Shown here piece by piece: positions 1 to 8,725 of a stretch of 64,000 nucleotides of DNA (its first letter is position 1; each line of letters begins with the position of its first letter). The notes beneath the pieces were generated by a model that was not told where the DNA came from, searched no databases, and saw nothing but the letters and a program-made list of their open reading frames with translations. Both the position numbers and the translations under genes were made by a program. Source of the stretch: an uncultured Spartobacteria bacterium (GTDB lineage Bacteria > Verrucomicrobiota > Verrucomicrobiia > Chthoniobacterales > Terrimicrobiaceae); contig CALCJD010000087.1 in assembly GCA_937960895.1 (NCBI GenBank), positions 32,870 to 96,869 on the forward strand, read 5' to 3'.

Positions 1-141
1 TTCAAGGACATCGAACGACGCACCGCCTCGTTTTACCGCCGGCTTTTCCGGCGGCATGGCTTTGTGTCCTGCGGACCGCATTGTTACGCCGGCCGGGCGC
101 TCCGCGGGCGCGTGATGGAAATGGAGCGGGGCGGAATTTGA
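1..141 (+). CDS. C-terminal fragment of a cut-off gene, possibly a GNAT acetyltransferase
   Basis: The frame is open from the first base and ends at a TGA at 139-141, giving the last 46 residues of a protein whose start lies outside the window. The tail runs FYRR, a short basic stretch, HGFV, CGP and then VMEMER. This resembles the last strand of GNAT N-acetyltransferases, where an aromatic-Tyr-x-x-x-GF block is followed by a strand ending in Met-Glu. That similarity is weak and the assignment is a guess. The region 142-273 between this stop and the convergent cusA stop holds no gene that I can see. Confidence 0.4.
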   Translation, partial: FKDIERRTASFYRRLFRRHGFVSCGPHCYAGRALRGRVMEMERGGI

Positions 142-273
142 GCGGAAGACGGCTTTCTCCAACGATTCTGACTACAGTCCGTTTAATCAACCTGGGGCCG
201 CTGTTCCTGCGGTCCCGCGGCCTCGCCATGCCAACGCCCCCGACCGAGCGCCAATGGCCCGTTGCCCCCACCC

Positions 274-3200
274 TCACAGCCGCAACGCGCGCTTCCGCAG
301 CCAATAAAAGATCACCGGGGTCACGATGAGAATGTGCAGCAGGCTGCTGAACATGCCGCCGATGACGGGAGTCGCGATGGGTTTCATCACCTCGGCGCCG
401 GTTTTGACGCTCCACATGATGGGAAGCAGGCTCGCGATCACGGTGGACACCGTCATCACCTTGGGCCGCAGGCGCAGCATGGAGCCTTCCAGAACGGCGG
501 CCCGCAGATCGGCCAGACCAAAGGCGGCGCCGCGTTCCTGCTGTTTTCGTTTCAGGGCCTCCTCGAGATAAACGACCATGACCACGCCCGTCTGGATCGC
601 CGTGCCGAAGAGGGCGATGTAGCCGATCCACACGGCCACGCTGAAGTTGTAGCCGAGCAGGTATTGCAGGAAGAGCCCGCCGGTCAGCGCGAAGGGCACG
701 GCGAGAATGACATGGGCCGCCTCCATGGGCGACCGGAACACCATCGTCAGCAGCATGAAAATGATGAGCAGGACGACCGGCACGATCATGAGCAGGGTCC
801 TTCGCGCGCTCAGTTGGTTTTCGTACTGCCCGCTCCACTTGAGGGTGACGCCTGCCGGCACCTGGATTTCCTCCGCAATCCGGCGCTGGGCCTCCTTCAC
901 GAATCCGCCCAGGTCGCGTCCCTGCACATTGGTCTGCACGAAGACACGCAGCAGGCCGTCCTCGCTGGCGATTTCACTCGGTCCGCTGGACCGCCGCACC
1001 GTCGCCACCTGTCCGAGCGGGACGGAATTTCCCTCCGCGGTGGCGATGAGAATGTCGCCGAGGGTTTCAATGTCATCCCGCTCCCCGCGTTCCAGGCGGA
1101 GCTGGATGGGATAGCGGGCGCGTCCTTCGATGGTGGTGCTGACATTGACTCCCCCAAGTCCGATCTCCACCACATCCATGACATCCCGAATGGAAAGTCC
1201 GTACCTGGCGAGCGCCTGACGGTCGGGAATGACCTCCAGATACGGCTTGCCCTGCACGCGCGAGGCCGCCACACCCACCGCCCCGGGAATGCCGCGTATC
1301 ACCTTTTCGATTTCGTAGGCGACGCGCTGGATGACATCGAGGTCGGATCCCAGCACCTTGATTCCCACCTGGGCGCGGATGCCGGTGCTCAACATCAGGA
1401 TGCGGTTCTCGATGGGCTGGAGAAAACCCGGAACGTAACCGGGAACGACGCTGAGTTTTTCGCTGAGTTCGGCAATGAGCTTTTCCTTGGTCATTCCCGG
1501 CCGCCATTCCGACCGCGGTTTGAGCATGATGGTGGTTTCGATCATTTCCACCGGAGCGGGATCGGTCGGCGTCTCCGCGCGGCCCAGTTTGCCCGCGGCC
1601 GACTCCACCTCCGGGACGCTTTTGATCACGCGGTCCTGCCAGGCCATGACCCGCTTGACCTCCGTAAGCGAGGTGCTGGGCACCAGGACCGGCATGAACA
1701 ACAGGCTGCCCTCCTCGAGGGCGGGCATGAATTCGCTGCCGATGCGGGTGGCCAGCAGCACGGCGGCGGCGAGCAGCGCGACCGCACCCAGCAGCACGGT
1801 GCGTCCGTGCGCCAGCGCCCATTCCAGCGTGGGGCGATACAGGCTCATCAGGAACCGCATCACCACGTTGGATTTTTCCTCGTGGAACGGTCCGCGCACC
1901 AGCCAGGTGCAAAGCACGGGCACGAGGGTGACGCCGAGCAGCGTCGCACCGATCATGGCAAAGGTCTTGGTGAAGGCGAGCGGGTGAAACAGTTTTCCCT
2001 CCTGACCGCCGAGCGCAAAGACCGGCAGAAAGGCCAGGATGATGATGGCCATGGCGAAGAAGATCGGACGCCCCACCTGCCGCGCCGCCTCACGGGTGAC
2101 GGTCCAGGTTTCCTCCGGAGTCAGCCTCGCGCCCTTTTTCCGCTCCGCGGCCTCGCAGTGGCGGATGACGTTTTCGGTCATGACAATGCCCGCATCGACC
2201 AGCACGCCGATGGCAATGGCGATGCCCGCGAGCGACATGATGTTCGACGAAATGCCGAACGCATCCATGAGGATGAAGGAAATGAGAATCGAAACCGGCA
2301 GCGGGATGGTGACGATGAGAATGCTCCGGAAGTGCCAGAGGAAAATGATGTGCGCGAGGGTTACCAGAACAATCTCCTCCAACAGCGCATGGCGCAGGGT
2401 TTCGATGGTGCGGTCGATGAGACCGCTGCGGTCGTAAAAGGGTTCGATCCGGATTCCCGGCGGCAGACCCGGGGAGATCTGCGCGATCTTTTCCTTCACC
2501 CGTTCGATCACGCGCATGGCATTTTCACCCGTGCGCATCACCACCACGCCGCCGACCACTTCGTTGCCGTCCACGTCGAGCGTGCCGCGCCGGAAATCCC
2601 CGCCGAGCGAGATCTCCGCGATGTCCTCCAGATAGATCGGCACGCCGTCACGGCTGCGCACGGCCACACGCCGGAGATCGTCGAGGGAATTCACCAACCC
2701 GATGCCGCGCACGACAAATTCCATGCCGTTTTCCTCGATCACCTTGCCGCCGACATTCAGGTTGCTTTGGGAAAGGGCCTCCATCACCTCGCGGAGACTC
2801 ACCCCCGCCTGGCGCATTTTCCCGGAGTTGACGGCGACCTGATATTGCCGCACGAAGCCGCCCACGCTCGCCACCTCGGCCACGCCTTCGACGGCGGCCA
2901 GTTGGTAGCGAAGGTAAAAGTCCTGCAGCGCGCGCAGGGTGCCGAGGTCATATCCCCCGTTGGGACTCCGGGCAGGATCCACCTTGAGGTAATATTGGTA
3001 CACCCACCCCAGTCCGGTGGCGTCGGGTCCCAGCTGCGGGGTGACATTTTCCGGCAGGAGCGTCTGCAGGAAGCTCAGGCGTTCGAGCACCCGCGTGCGG
3101 GCGAAATAGTTGTCGATCCCGTCCTGGAAAACCACCGTGAGCAGGGAAAACCCGAACATCGACTGGGCGCGCACCTCCTTGACACCGGCCAGCCCCTGCA

Positions 3201-3441
3201 GGTTGGTCGAAAGCGGATACGTCACCTGATCCTCCACCTCCTGCGGACTGCGGCCCGGCCACTCGGCAAACACGATGACCTGGTTTTCGCTCAGGTCGGG
3301 AATGGCGTCGACCGGCGTGTGCAGCACCGCACGGATGCCCCAGGCAATGACGATGAGGGTGGCGCAGGCCACCAGAAAGCGGTTGCGCAGCGACCAGTCA
3401 ATCAGACCGTTGATGAGGCCGGAACGTTCCTCCGCGTTCAC
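274..3441 (-). CDS. cusA: CusA-type heavy-metal RND efflux pump (Cu(I)/Ag(I))
   Basis: Inner-membrane proton-driven pump of the HME-RND family, expected to expel Cu(I) or Ag(I) through a CusCBA-like envelope complex. The 1055-residue length is normal. The N terminus carries the first transmembrane segment and the PVDAIPDLSENQVIV block typical of HME pumps. The central TM4 motif GVLVDAGIVMTEN has the proton-relay Asp/Glu. The porter region keeps Met-rich elements (SLLFMPV, VEMIETTI and ILMLSTGI) at the positions of the CusA methionine ladder. I chose the GTG at 3441, not the ATG at 3462. It sits a few bases after a GGAGGTG ribosome site and overlaps the cusB stop as GTGA. It is the last gene of a copA-cusB-cusA operon. 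No CusC-like outer membrane factor is in this operon; the TolC-type gene at 29168-30391 belongs to the other metal cluster. Confidence 0.93.
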   Translation of the reverse strand: MNAEERSGLINGLIDWSLRNRFLVACATLIVIAWGIRAVLHTPVDAIPDLSENQVIVFAEWPGRSPQEVEDQVTYPLSTNLQGLAGVKEVRAQSMFGFSLLTVVFQDGIDNYFARTRVLERLSFLQTLLPENVTPQLGPDATGLGWVYQYYLKVDPARSPNGGYDLGTLRALQDFYLRYQLAAVEGVAEVASVGGFVRQYQVAVNSGKMRQAGVSLREVMEALSQSNLNVGGKVIEENGMEFVVRGIGLVNSLDDLRRVAVRSRDGVPIYLEDIAEISLGGDFRRGTLDVDGNEVVGGVVVMRTGENAMRVIERVKEKIAQISPGLPPGIRIEPFYDRSGLIDRTIETLRHALLEEIVLVTLAHIIFLWHFRSILIVTIPLPVSILISFILMDAFGISSNIMSLAGIAIAIGVLVDAGIVMTENVIRHCEAAERKKGARLTPEETWTVTREAARQVGRPIFFAMAIIILAFLPVFALGGQEGKLFHPLAFTKTFAMIGATLLGVTLVPVLCTWLVRGPFHEEKSNVVMRFLMSLYRPTLEWALAHGRTVLLGAVALLAAAVLLATRIGSEFMPALEEGSLLFMPVLVPSTSLTEVKRVMAWQDRVIKSVPEVESAAGKLGRAETPTDPAPVEMIETTIMLKPRSEWRPGMTKEKLIAELSEKLSVVPGYVPGFLQPIENRILMLSTGIRAQVGIKVLGSDLDVIQRVAYEIEKVIRGIPGAVGVAASRVQGKPYLEVIPDRQALARYGLSIRDVMDVVEIGLGGVNVSTTIEGRARYPIQLRLERGERDDIETLGDILIATAEGNSVPLGQVATVRRSSGPSEIASEDGLLRVFVQTNVQGRDLGGFVKEAQRRIAEEIQVPAGVTLKWSGQYENQLSARRTLLMIVPVVLLIIFMLLTMVFRSPMEAAHVILAVPFALTGGLFLQYLLGYNFSVAVWIGYIALFGTAIQTGVVMVVYLEEALKRKQQERGAAFGLADLRAAVLEGSMLRLRPKVMTVSTVIASLLPIMWSVKTGAEVMKPIATPVIGGMFSSLLHILIVTPVIFYWLRKRALRL

Positions 3442-5066
3442 GGTTTCACCTCCGCCCCGCAATTCAACATGGCCGAGCCGAAATACGGATTGCGCGTCTC
3501 CGACCCGGTCTGTATCCAGCGCGCCTTGGGCGGGGCGCCGGGAAAGCTGTCACCGGTCATGGGACACTCAAAGACCTTCACCCCGGAAGCCTGACCGCTC
3601 CGCTCCACAGCCAAGGCCAGTTCCGCCGCCGCGTTACTCCAAGGGAGAAAACTGGCCCGCAGCGCGGCGAGATCGCCCCCGGTGGGAGCGGACAGGGATT
3701 TCAGCGTGGCGATCTCCTCCATCTCCGCGGCCGGGAGGGCGGCCGCCAGTTCCGGCAGGGCGCGTCCTTCCCGCACGGCGGCAACGGCGTCCTCGCCGGC
3801 CAGCGCCTCGGACACCCTGGCCAGCTGGGTGAGAAACTTTTCCATCTCCGGCGCCGCCGCCACCGTGGCGCCGGCGGATTCGGGAGCGGCGGGAGAACCG
3901 CCGCCCTGGCGCAGTTGGGCCTCGGCGTCAATCATGAGATTGCCCTGCGTGACCACCCGTTCGCCCTCCCTGAGTCCTTCCAGGATTTCGATGCCTTCGT
4001 CGCCCACACGGCCCGTCTTCACCGTGCGCTGCTCGTATTGTCCCGGGCCAACCTCCACATAGGCCACGGAGCGGCGACCGTCCCGCAGCACCGCCGAGCG
4101 CGGCACGACAAGGGCTTCGCCGAGGTCCGCCAGAATCGTGGCCTCGGCGTAGGCACGATGCGGCAGCAGACGGCGCAGGCCGTGTTCGTTTTCGCCGGCG
4201 GGCGGATTGTCCACCTCGATGCGTACGCGGGTGCTGCGGGTCTGTGCGTCGAAGTTCGGATCGATGAAGGTCACCACCCCTTCAAACTCGCGCCCCGGAA
4301 CGCCGGGGGTCCGCAGGATCGCCTTTTGTCCCAGCCGCACATCCGCGAGGTCCCGTTCGTACACCTCGGCGTGAAACCACAGGCGGGAGAGATCACCCAT
4401 TTCAAAGAGGGGTTCGCCGGTTTTGATATACTGGCCCTTGTAGGCCTTCTTGGTGAGCACGGTGCCGCTGATCGGCGCGAGGAGGTCGACGGTGTATACC
4501 GTGTCGGGCTGCTTGGCGATGGCCGCCACCTGCTCCGTGGTGAGGCCGTATTGAATGAGACGCTGGGCGGCATTGCGGGCCACGGAATCGTTGCGTCCGC
4601 GCATGGCGTTTTGAAATTCCCGCACGACATAAAGCAGCTCCGGACTGTAAATCGAGGCCAGCGGCTGTCCTTTTTCCACGTATTGGCCGACGTGCTGGAC
4701 GTTCACCTGTTCGATCCGTCCGTCGTAAAATGCGGCGATGACGCGATGGATGTTTTCGTCATCCTCCAGAATCCCGCTGAACCGCAGGTCCCGGGTGAGC
4801 GGCAGACGGCGCACCGGCACGGTGGCGACGCCAAGGACGTCGACCGTATTGCCGTGCAGGGCGACCAGATTTTCCCGGGTCTCCAGCGGCTCGTCGCCCT
4901 CGTAGACCGGCGTGAGGGCCATGCCGCAGATCGTGCAGCTGCCGGGTTTGTCCGAGGTGATCCACGGATGCATCGGACTCTGGTAAAACTTCACCTTGCG
5001 TTCCCCGTCGGCGGGTTTGGAGCACGCCGCAACAAACGCCACCGCCACCAGCAGGAGCCTCTTCAT
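3438..5066 (-). CDS. cusB: CusB-type efflux adaptor lipoprotein with two metal-binding end domains
   Basis: Periplasmic adaptor that bridges the CusA pump and an outer membrane channel. The start MKRLLL leads to a lipobox VAAC with Cys15, so it is probably a lipoprotein. Residues about 27-56 form a heavy-metal-binding domain (YQSPMHP followed by CTICGM), as in many CusB proteins. The middle has the barrel-sandwich and beta-barrel regions of HlyD-family adaptors. The C-terminal part of the 542 residues resembles DUF3347: CPMTGDSF, then NPYFGSAMLNCG. The protein can therefore be expected to bind metal at both ends. Its ATG overlaps the copA stop (ATGA), and its stop overlaps the cusA GTG, implying translational coupling of all three genes. 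Confidence 0.92.
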   Translation of the reverse strand: MKRLLLVAVAFVAACSKPADGERKVKFYQSPMHPWITSDKPGSCTICGMALTPVYEGDEPLETRENLVALHGNTVDVLGVATVPVRRLPLTRDLRFSGILEDDENIHRVIAAFYDGRIEQVNVQHVGQYVEKGQPLASIYSPELLYVVREFQNAMRGRNDSVARNAAQRLIQYGLTTEQVAAIAKQPDTVYTVDLLAPISGTVLTKKAYKGQYIKTGEPLFEMGDLSRLWFHAEVYERDLADVRLGQKAILRTPGVPGREFEGVVTFIDPNFDAQTRSTRVRIEVDNPPAGENEHGLRRLLPHRAYAEATILADLGEALVVPRSAVLRDGRRSVAYVEVGPGQYEQRTVKTGRVGDEGIEILEGLREGERVVTQGNLMIDAEAQLRQGGGSPAAPESAGATVAAAPEMEKFLTQLARVSEALAGEDAVAAVREGRALPELAAALPAAEMEEIATLKSLSAPTGGDLAALRASFLPWSNAAAELALAVERSGQASGVKVFECPMTGDSFPGAPPKARWIQTGSETRNPYFGSAMLNCGAEVKP

Positions 5067-7324
5067 AGTTTCACCTTTCCGAGCCGCAGGGCATTGCCCA
5101 CCACGGACACGCTGCTCAGCGACATGGCCACGCTGGCGATGATGGGGCTGAGCAGAATGCCGAAAAACGGATACAGGACCCCGGCGGCAACCGGCACGCC
5201 CAGTCCATTGTAGAGAAAGGCAAAAAGAAGGTTCTGCCGGATGTTTCGCATCGTCGCGCGGCTGAGGGCGATGGCCTGCACGATGCCGCGCAGGTCGCCT
5301 TTCACGAGGGTGACTCCGGCGCTTTCCATGGCGACATCGGTTCCCGTGCCCATGGCGATGCCGACATCCGCCGCGGCGAGCGCGGGGGCGTCGTTCACTC
5401 CGTCCCCGGCCATCACCACCACCCGGCCAGCGGATTTCATTTTTTGCACATGCGTCTGTTTGTCAGCCGGACTGACTTCGGCCACAAATTCATCGATCCC
5501 AAGTTCCGCCGCCAGGCGCGAGGCGGTTTGGGCATTGTCACCGGTGAGCATGGTGATTTTCAGGCCCATGTCATGCAGGGTGCGAACAGCTTCCGGGGTG
5601 GTCGTTTTGACCGGATCCGAAAGAACCAGAAACCCTTCGATCTCCCGGTCGCGGGCCACCCAAATGACGGTGCGTCCCTCCGCCTGCGCGGTCTGCGCCT
5701 CGCGTTCCAGCGCTTCGAATCCCCGCACGCCGTCGCTTTCGAGCAGAGCCCTTTTTCCGACCGCCACCTCGCGCCCGGCGACTCGGCCGCGCACCCCACC
5801 GCCGGGGACAGACTGGAAATTTTCCACCGGCGCCGGTTCCACTCCCCGCTCTTTCGCCGCGCGCACAACGGCTCCGGCGAGCGGATGTTCGCTTTGCGCC
5901 TCAAGCGACGCGGCCAGAGCGAGGAGGTCGTTTTCTCCGCCGCGCGATCCGATGCGCGTGACCGCCGGCCGGCCCTCGGTGAGCGTTCCGGTTTTGTCCA
6001 CCACCACCGTGTTCACCTTTTCGAGTGTCTCGAGCGCCGCCGCATCCTTGATCAAAACGCCGAGCCCGGCGCCGCGTCCCACGGCCACCATGATGGACAT
6101 GGGCGTGGCCAGACCGAGCGCGCAGGGACAGGCGATGATCAACACCGCCACGGCATTCACGAGGGCATAGGTGAAGGCCGGGGCGGGTCCCCAGAGCAGC
6201 CAGATCACAAACGTGATCACCGCAACCAGCACAACCGCCGGCACAAACCAACCCGCCACCACATCGGCCAGCCGCTGGATGGGCGCGCGGCTCCGCTGAG
6301 CCCGGGCCACCATCTCGACAATCTGCGCAAGAAGGGTTTCCGAGCCGACCCGTTCGGCACGCAGCAGCAGGCTGCCCTGACCGTTGATCGTTCCGCCCAC
6401 CGCCTTGTCCCCCGGTTGTTTGTCGACGGGAATGGGCTCGCCGGTGATCATGGACTCATCAATGGCCGAACGGCCTTCCGTGATGATGCCGTCCACGGGC
6501 ACCTTTTCCCCGGGTTTGACACGCAGAATGTCTCCAGTTCGCACTTGGTCGAGAGGAACATCCTCCTCGCCTCCGGCCCCGATGCGATGGGCCATTTTCG
6601 GCGCCAGATCGAGCAACGCCCGAATGGCTGCGCCGGTGCCCTCCCGGGCCCGCAATTCGAGCACCTGGCCGAGCAGCACCAACACGATGATCACCGCGGA
6701 CGCCTCGAAATAGATCGGCGGCATGCCGTCGTGGATGAGGCCGTGCGGAAGCAGGCCGGGAAAGAACAGCGCAAAAACGCTGAACAAATAGGCCGCGCCG
6801 GTGCCCAGCGCAATCAACGTGAACATGTTGAAATGCCGCGAGACCAGCGAACGCCAACCGCGCTCAAAAAACGGCCACCCGCACCACAGTACCACCGGCG
6901 TCGCGAGAAGGAACTGGATCCACGCCGAAATCATGGGCGGGATGATCCGCAGTGCCGGAACGTGTTCGGCCATGGCGAGAACAAACACCGGAAGGGCCAG
7001 CGGCAGCCCCACCAGAAAGCGGCGTTTCATGTCCTTCAACTCCGAAGGTTCCTCCGGCGCGGAGGCCGGAGTGGCCGGTTCCAGCGCCATGCCGCAGATC
7101 GGACACGAACCGGGATGATCTTGGCGCACCTCGGGGTGCATCGGGCAGGTGAACACCGCGGCGCGCACAAAGGCGGGATTGCGCTCGAGGGCCATGCCGC
7201 ATTTGGGACAGCTGCCCGGCCGGTCGGATTCCACCCCGGGACACATCGGGCAATACCATTCCTTCGCGGGGGGCGGAACCGCCGGAGCCGATCCGCCATG
7301 GTGACAACAATGATGCTCAGACAT
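5063..7324 (-). CDS. copA: Copper/silver-translocating P1B-type ATPase
   Basis: ATP-driven exporter of monovalent copper or silver from the cytoplasm to the periplasm, 753 residues. It has a His/Cys-rich start (MSEHHCCHHGG) and two tandem heavy-metal-binding motifs (about residues 23-47 and 58-82, each ending CGMALE) in place of the classical CxxC HMA domain. P-type ATPase marks are all present: TGEP near 294, the intramembrane CPC at 399-401, the phosphorylated DKTGT at 443-447, the SEHPL motif near 478-482 of P1B enzymes, and GDGVND at 640-645. It is the first gene of the tightly overlapping copA-cusB-cusA block. The two leading motifs are related to the one in CusB. Confidence 0.95.
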   Translation of the reverse strand: MSEHHCCHHGGSAPAVPPPAKEWYCPMCPGVESDRPGSCPKCGMALERNPAFVRAAVFTCPMHPEVRQDHPGSCPICGMALEPATPASAPEEPSELKDMKRRFLVGLPLALPVFVLAMAEHVPALRIIPPMISAWIQFLLATPVVLWCGWPFFERGWRSLVSRHFNMFTLIALGTGAAYLFSVFALFFPGLLPHGLIHDGMPPIYFEASAVIIVLVLLGQVLELRAREGTGAAIRALLDLAPKMAHRIGAGGEEDVPLDQVRTGDILRVKPGEKVPVDGIITEGRSAIDESMITGEPIPVDKQPGDKAVGGTINGQGSLLLRAERVGSETLLAQIVEMVARAQRSRAPIQRLADVVAGWFVPAVVLVAVITFVIWLLWGPAPAFTYALVNAVAVLIIACPCALGLATPMSIMVAVGRGAGLGVLIKDAAALETLEKVNTVVVDKTGTLTEGRPAVTRIGSRGGENDLLALAASLEAQSEHPLAGAVVRAAKERGVEPAPVENFQSVPGGGVRGRVAGREVAVGKRALLESDGVRGFEALEREAQTAQAEGRTVIWVARDREIEGFLVLSDPVKTTTPEAVRTLHDMGLKITMLTGDNAQTASRLAAELGIDEFVAEVSPADKQTHVQKMKSAGRVVVMAGDGVNDAPALAAADVGIAMGTGTDVAMESAGVTLVKGDLRGIVQAIALSRATMRNIRQNLLFAFLYNGLGVPVAAGVLYPFFGILLSPIIASVAMSLSSVSVVGNALRLGKVKL

Positions 7325-7352
7325 GATGAATAAGGGTTGCCTCCCTCCCGGA

Positions 7353-7379
7353 GGGGTCGGGTGTCACGCTCCCGACCCC
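7353..7379. terminator. Perfect 9-bp hairpin between the TRASH gene and copA
   Basis: GGGGTCGGG (7353-7361) and CCCGACCCC (7371-7379) are perfect inverted repeats around a 9-base loop. No T-run follows on either strand, so this may be a GC-rich terminator, an mRNA stabiliser or a partial block separating the upstream small gene from copA. A shorter palindrome, CCTCCCGGAGG, lies immediately to the left. Confidence 0.5.
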
Positions 7380-7414
7380 GTCCGTCAGACAGGGCAATGG
7401 ATTTTGCGACCGCG

Positions 7415-7660
7415 CTATGGTTGGGCCTCCCGAATTTTCTTCAGGTAGGTGGCGGGATCCTTTTCGAACCGGGGCCTGCAGTGCTCACAGCAAAAGCGGA
7501 CCTCCTGTCCTTCATAAGTCATGATGTAAGGCCCGCCCATGGAGTCGAGCTTTTCGCCGGACACCACGCAAACAGTCAGCGGATAGGCGGGTTTGGCTTC
7601 GTCAGCCGCCACGGCACCGCCCACGGCCAGCGCCCCCAGAATAAGAGTGATCAATTTCAT
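7415..7660 (-). CDS. Small exported TRASH/YHS-like metal-binding protein
   Basis: A protein of 81 residues beginning MKLITLILG with a clear Sec signal peptide that probably ends near AVAADEA. The mature part has Cys in TVCVVSG, then the pattern FCCEHC followed by RPRFEKDPATYLKKI. This is the layout of TRASH/YHS-type small metal-binding domains that commonly accompany copper ATPases. I chose the ATG at 7660 because it gives a good signal peptide; the frame stays open further upstream (to 7759) without sensible sequence. It lies just upstream of copA on the same strand, and a periplasmic copper-handling role is inferred from that position. Confidence 0.8.
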   Translation of the reverse strand: MKLITLILGALAVGGAVAADEAKPAYPLTVCVVSGEKLDSMGGPYIMTYEGQEVRFCCEHCRPRFEKDPATYLKKIREAQP

Positions 7661-7745
7661 ATAAAGTTGTCGCAAAGGGATTGTTCCAAAGACGTGCGGA
7701 CACGCCGCGCAGAATCCCCGTCCGTCGCCTGGACAGCGGGGCCAA

Positions 7746-8129
7746 TCAGGATACGACAACGGGCGGGGCGTGCGCGGGCAGGCTCCGGTTCAGCACCAGT
7801 TCGGCAAAGGCAAGTGCTCCCGGCGGACCATGGGAGGGAAACAAAGCCTCCGCCATCCGCGGACCGGCAACCACCGTCTCCACGCCGGTTCCCCCCTCCC
7901 AGGCAACAAAAAGCCCCTGGAACGGACCGGACGGAACGTGTGTCCCCGCCGGCAGCGGCGCACCAAGATCCTTGCAACACGCGGTCAGGGAATTCCTGGC
8001 CTGGGGCTGGTCGCACGCACAACAGGCGTGGTCCGCCTTTGTTGCGGTCAGGAAAGCCAAAGCGCAGTGATTGGAGGCCACGACCCACGCCGCCAGCACG
8101 GCCAGAATGACAAACAGGCGTGGGAGCAT
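7746..8129 (-). CDS. Small exported Cys-rich protein at the head of the copper genes
   Basis: Not a family I can name with confidence; it recalls DUF2946-type proteins that precede copper genes in Proteobacteria. The ATG at 8129 gives 127 residues. The N terminus MLPRLFVILAVLAAW is a signal peptide or membrane anchor. It is followed by NHC, a CCACD cluster and an ACCKD cluster within the next 50 residues, which would suit soft-metal binding. The C-terminal half has no clear motif and ends APPVVVS. An in-frame TTG at 8189 would add 20 residues. It is transcribed in the same direction as the TRASH gene and copA, with an 85-bp gap, and may be the first gene of the copper unit. Compare the Cys/His-rich protein at 30921-31238. 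Confidence 0.6.
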   Translation of the reverse strand: MLPRLFVILAVLAAWVVASNHCALAFLTATKADHACCACDQPQARNSLTACCKDLGAPLPAGTHVPSGPFQGLFVAWEGGTGVETVVAGPRMAEALFPSHGPPGALAFAELVLNRSLPAHAPPVVVS

Positions 8130-8224
8130 CCGGTTCACGGCTTCAGAATACGTCAGGAAAAAACGCTGCGCAAGTTTGCCGTTAGACAAGACCGGGATGG
8201 TGTTTTAGGTTTGCGGTGCAGCCC

Positions 8225-8656
8225 ATGAAACCGCGCGTGCTCATCGTTGACGGCCACAGCATGATCTTCCAATGGCCCGATCTGACCCTGCAACACGCGC
8301 GGCGGAGCGCCATCGCGCGGGAAACCCTCATCCGCATGCTCGCCGGCCTGCAGGACAACTCCGACTGGCACGTGGCGGTCGTCTTCGACGGCACCGGCGT
8401 GAAGAGTTCGGAAGCCAGCGAACCGCACGGCATCCAGGTCTTTTACTCCCGCAACGGTCAGACCGCCGACAGCATCATCGAGCGCCTGGTCGCCAAATAC
8501 AGCGGGAAATACGAGGTGACGGTCGCCACGGACGACATCATGGAGCGCACCACGGTGGAGAGTTTCGGAGGCTGTTCGATGTCCGCCCGTCAGCTTCGCG
8601 AGGAAATCGACCTCGCCGGCCGGGATCTGGATGAACGCCTGAAGAGGCTGCGCTGA
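8225..8656 (+). CDS. YacP-like NYN-domain protein
   Basis: A protein of 143 residues matching the YacP/NYN (PIN-like) nuclease fold. It starts with the acidic strand VLIVDGHSMIF, has VVFDGTG in the middle, then FYSRNGQTADSIIERL and VTVATDDIMERTT. The Asp residues at these positions form the usual metal-binding set of NYN RNases. In Bacillus the homologue Rae1/YacP is a ribosome-associated endoribonuclease; whether this protein does the same is unknown. ATG at 8225 is preferred over an in-frame GTG at 8216. It is divergent from the Cys-rich gene and convergent with rodA. Confidence 0.8.
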   Translation: MKPRVLIVDGHSMIFQWPDLTLQHARRSAIARETLIRMLAGLQDNSDWHVAVVFDGTGVKSSEASEPHGIQVFYSRNGQTADSIIERLVAKYSGKYEVTVATDDIMERTTVESFGGCSMSARQLREEIDLAGRDLDERLKRLR

Positions 8657-8682
8657 AGGGCCGCCCCGCGGAACATCCCGCT

Positions 8683-8699
8683 CCGCCGGGCCGCGGCGG
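8683..8699. terminator. Hairpin between convergent NYN and rodA genes
   Basis: CCGCCG and CGGCGG form a 6-bp stem with a 5-base loop in the 69-bp gap between two converging genes. There is no T-run; the location is the main support. Confidence 0.35.
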
Positions 8700-8725
8700 G
8701 AAACGGCGCCGGCCCCCGCGGACGC

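Noticed and set aside
262..3594. 1110-residue plus-strand reading frame opposite cusA
   Set aside because: His/Asp/Gly-rich antisense shadow typical of GC-rich genes; the opposite strand encodes a clear RND pump.
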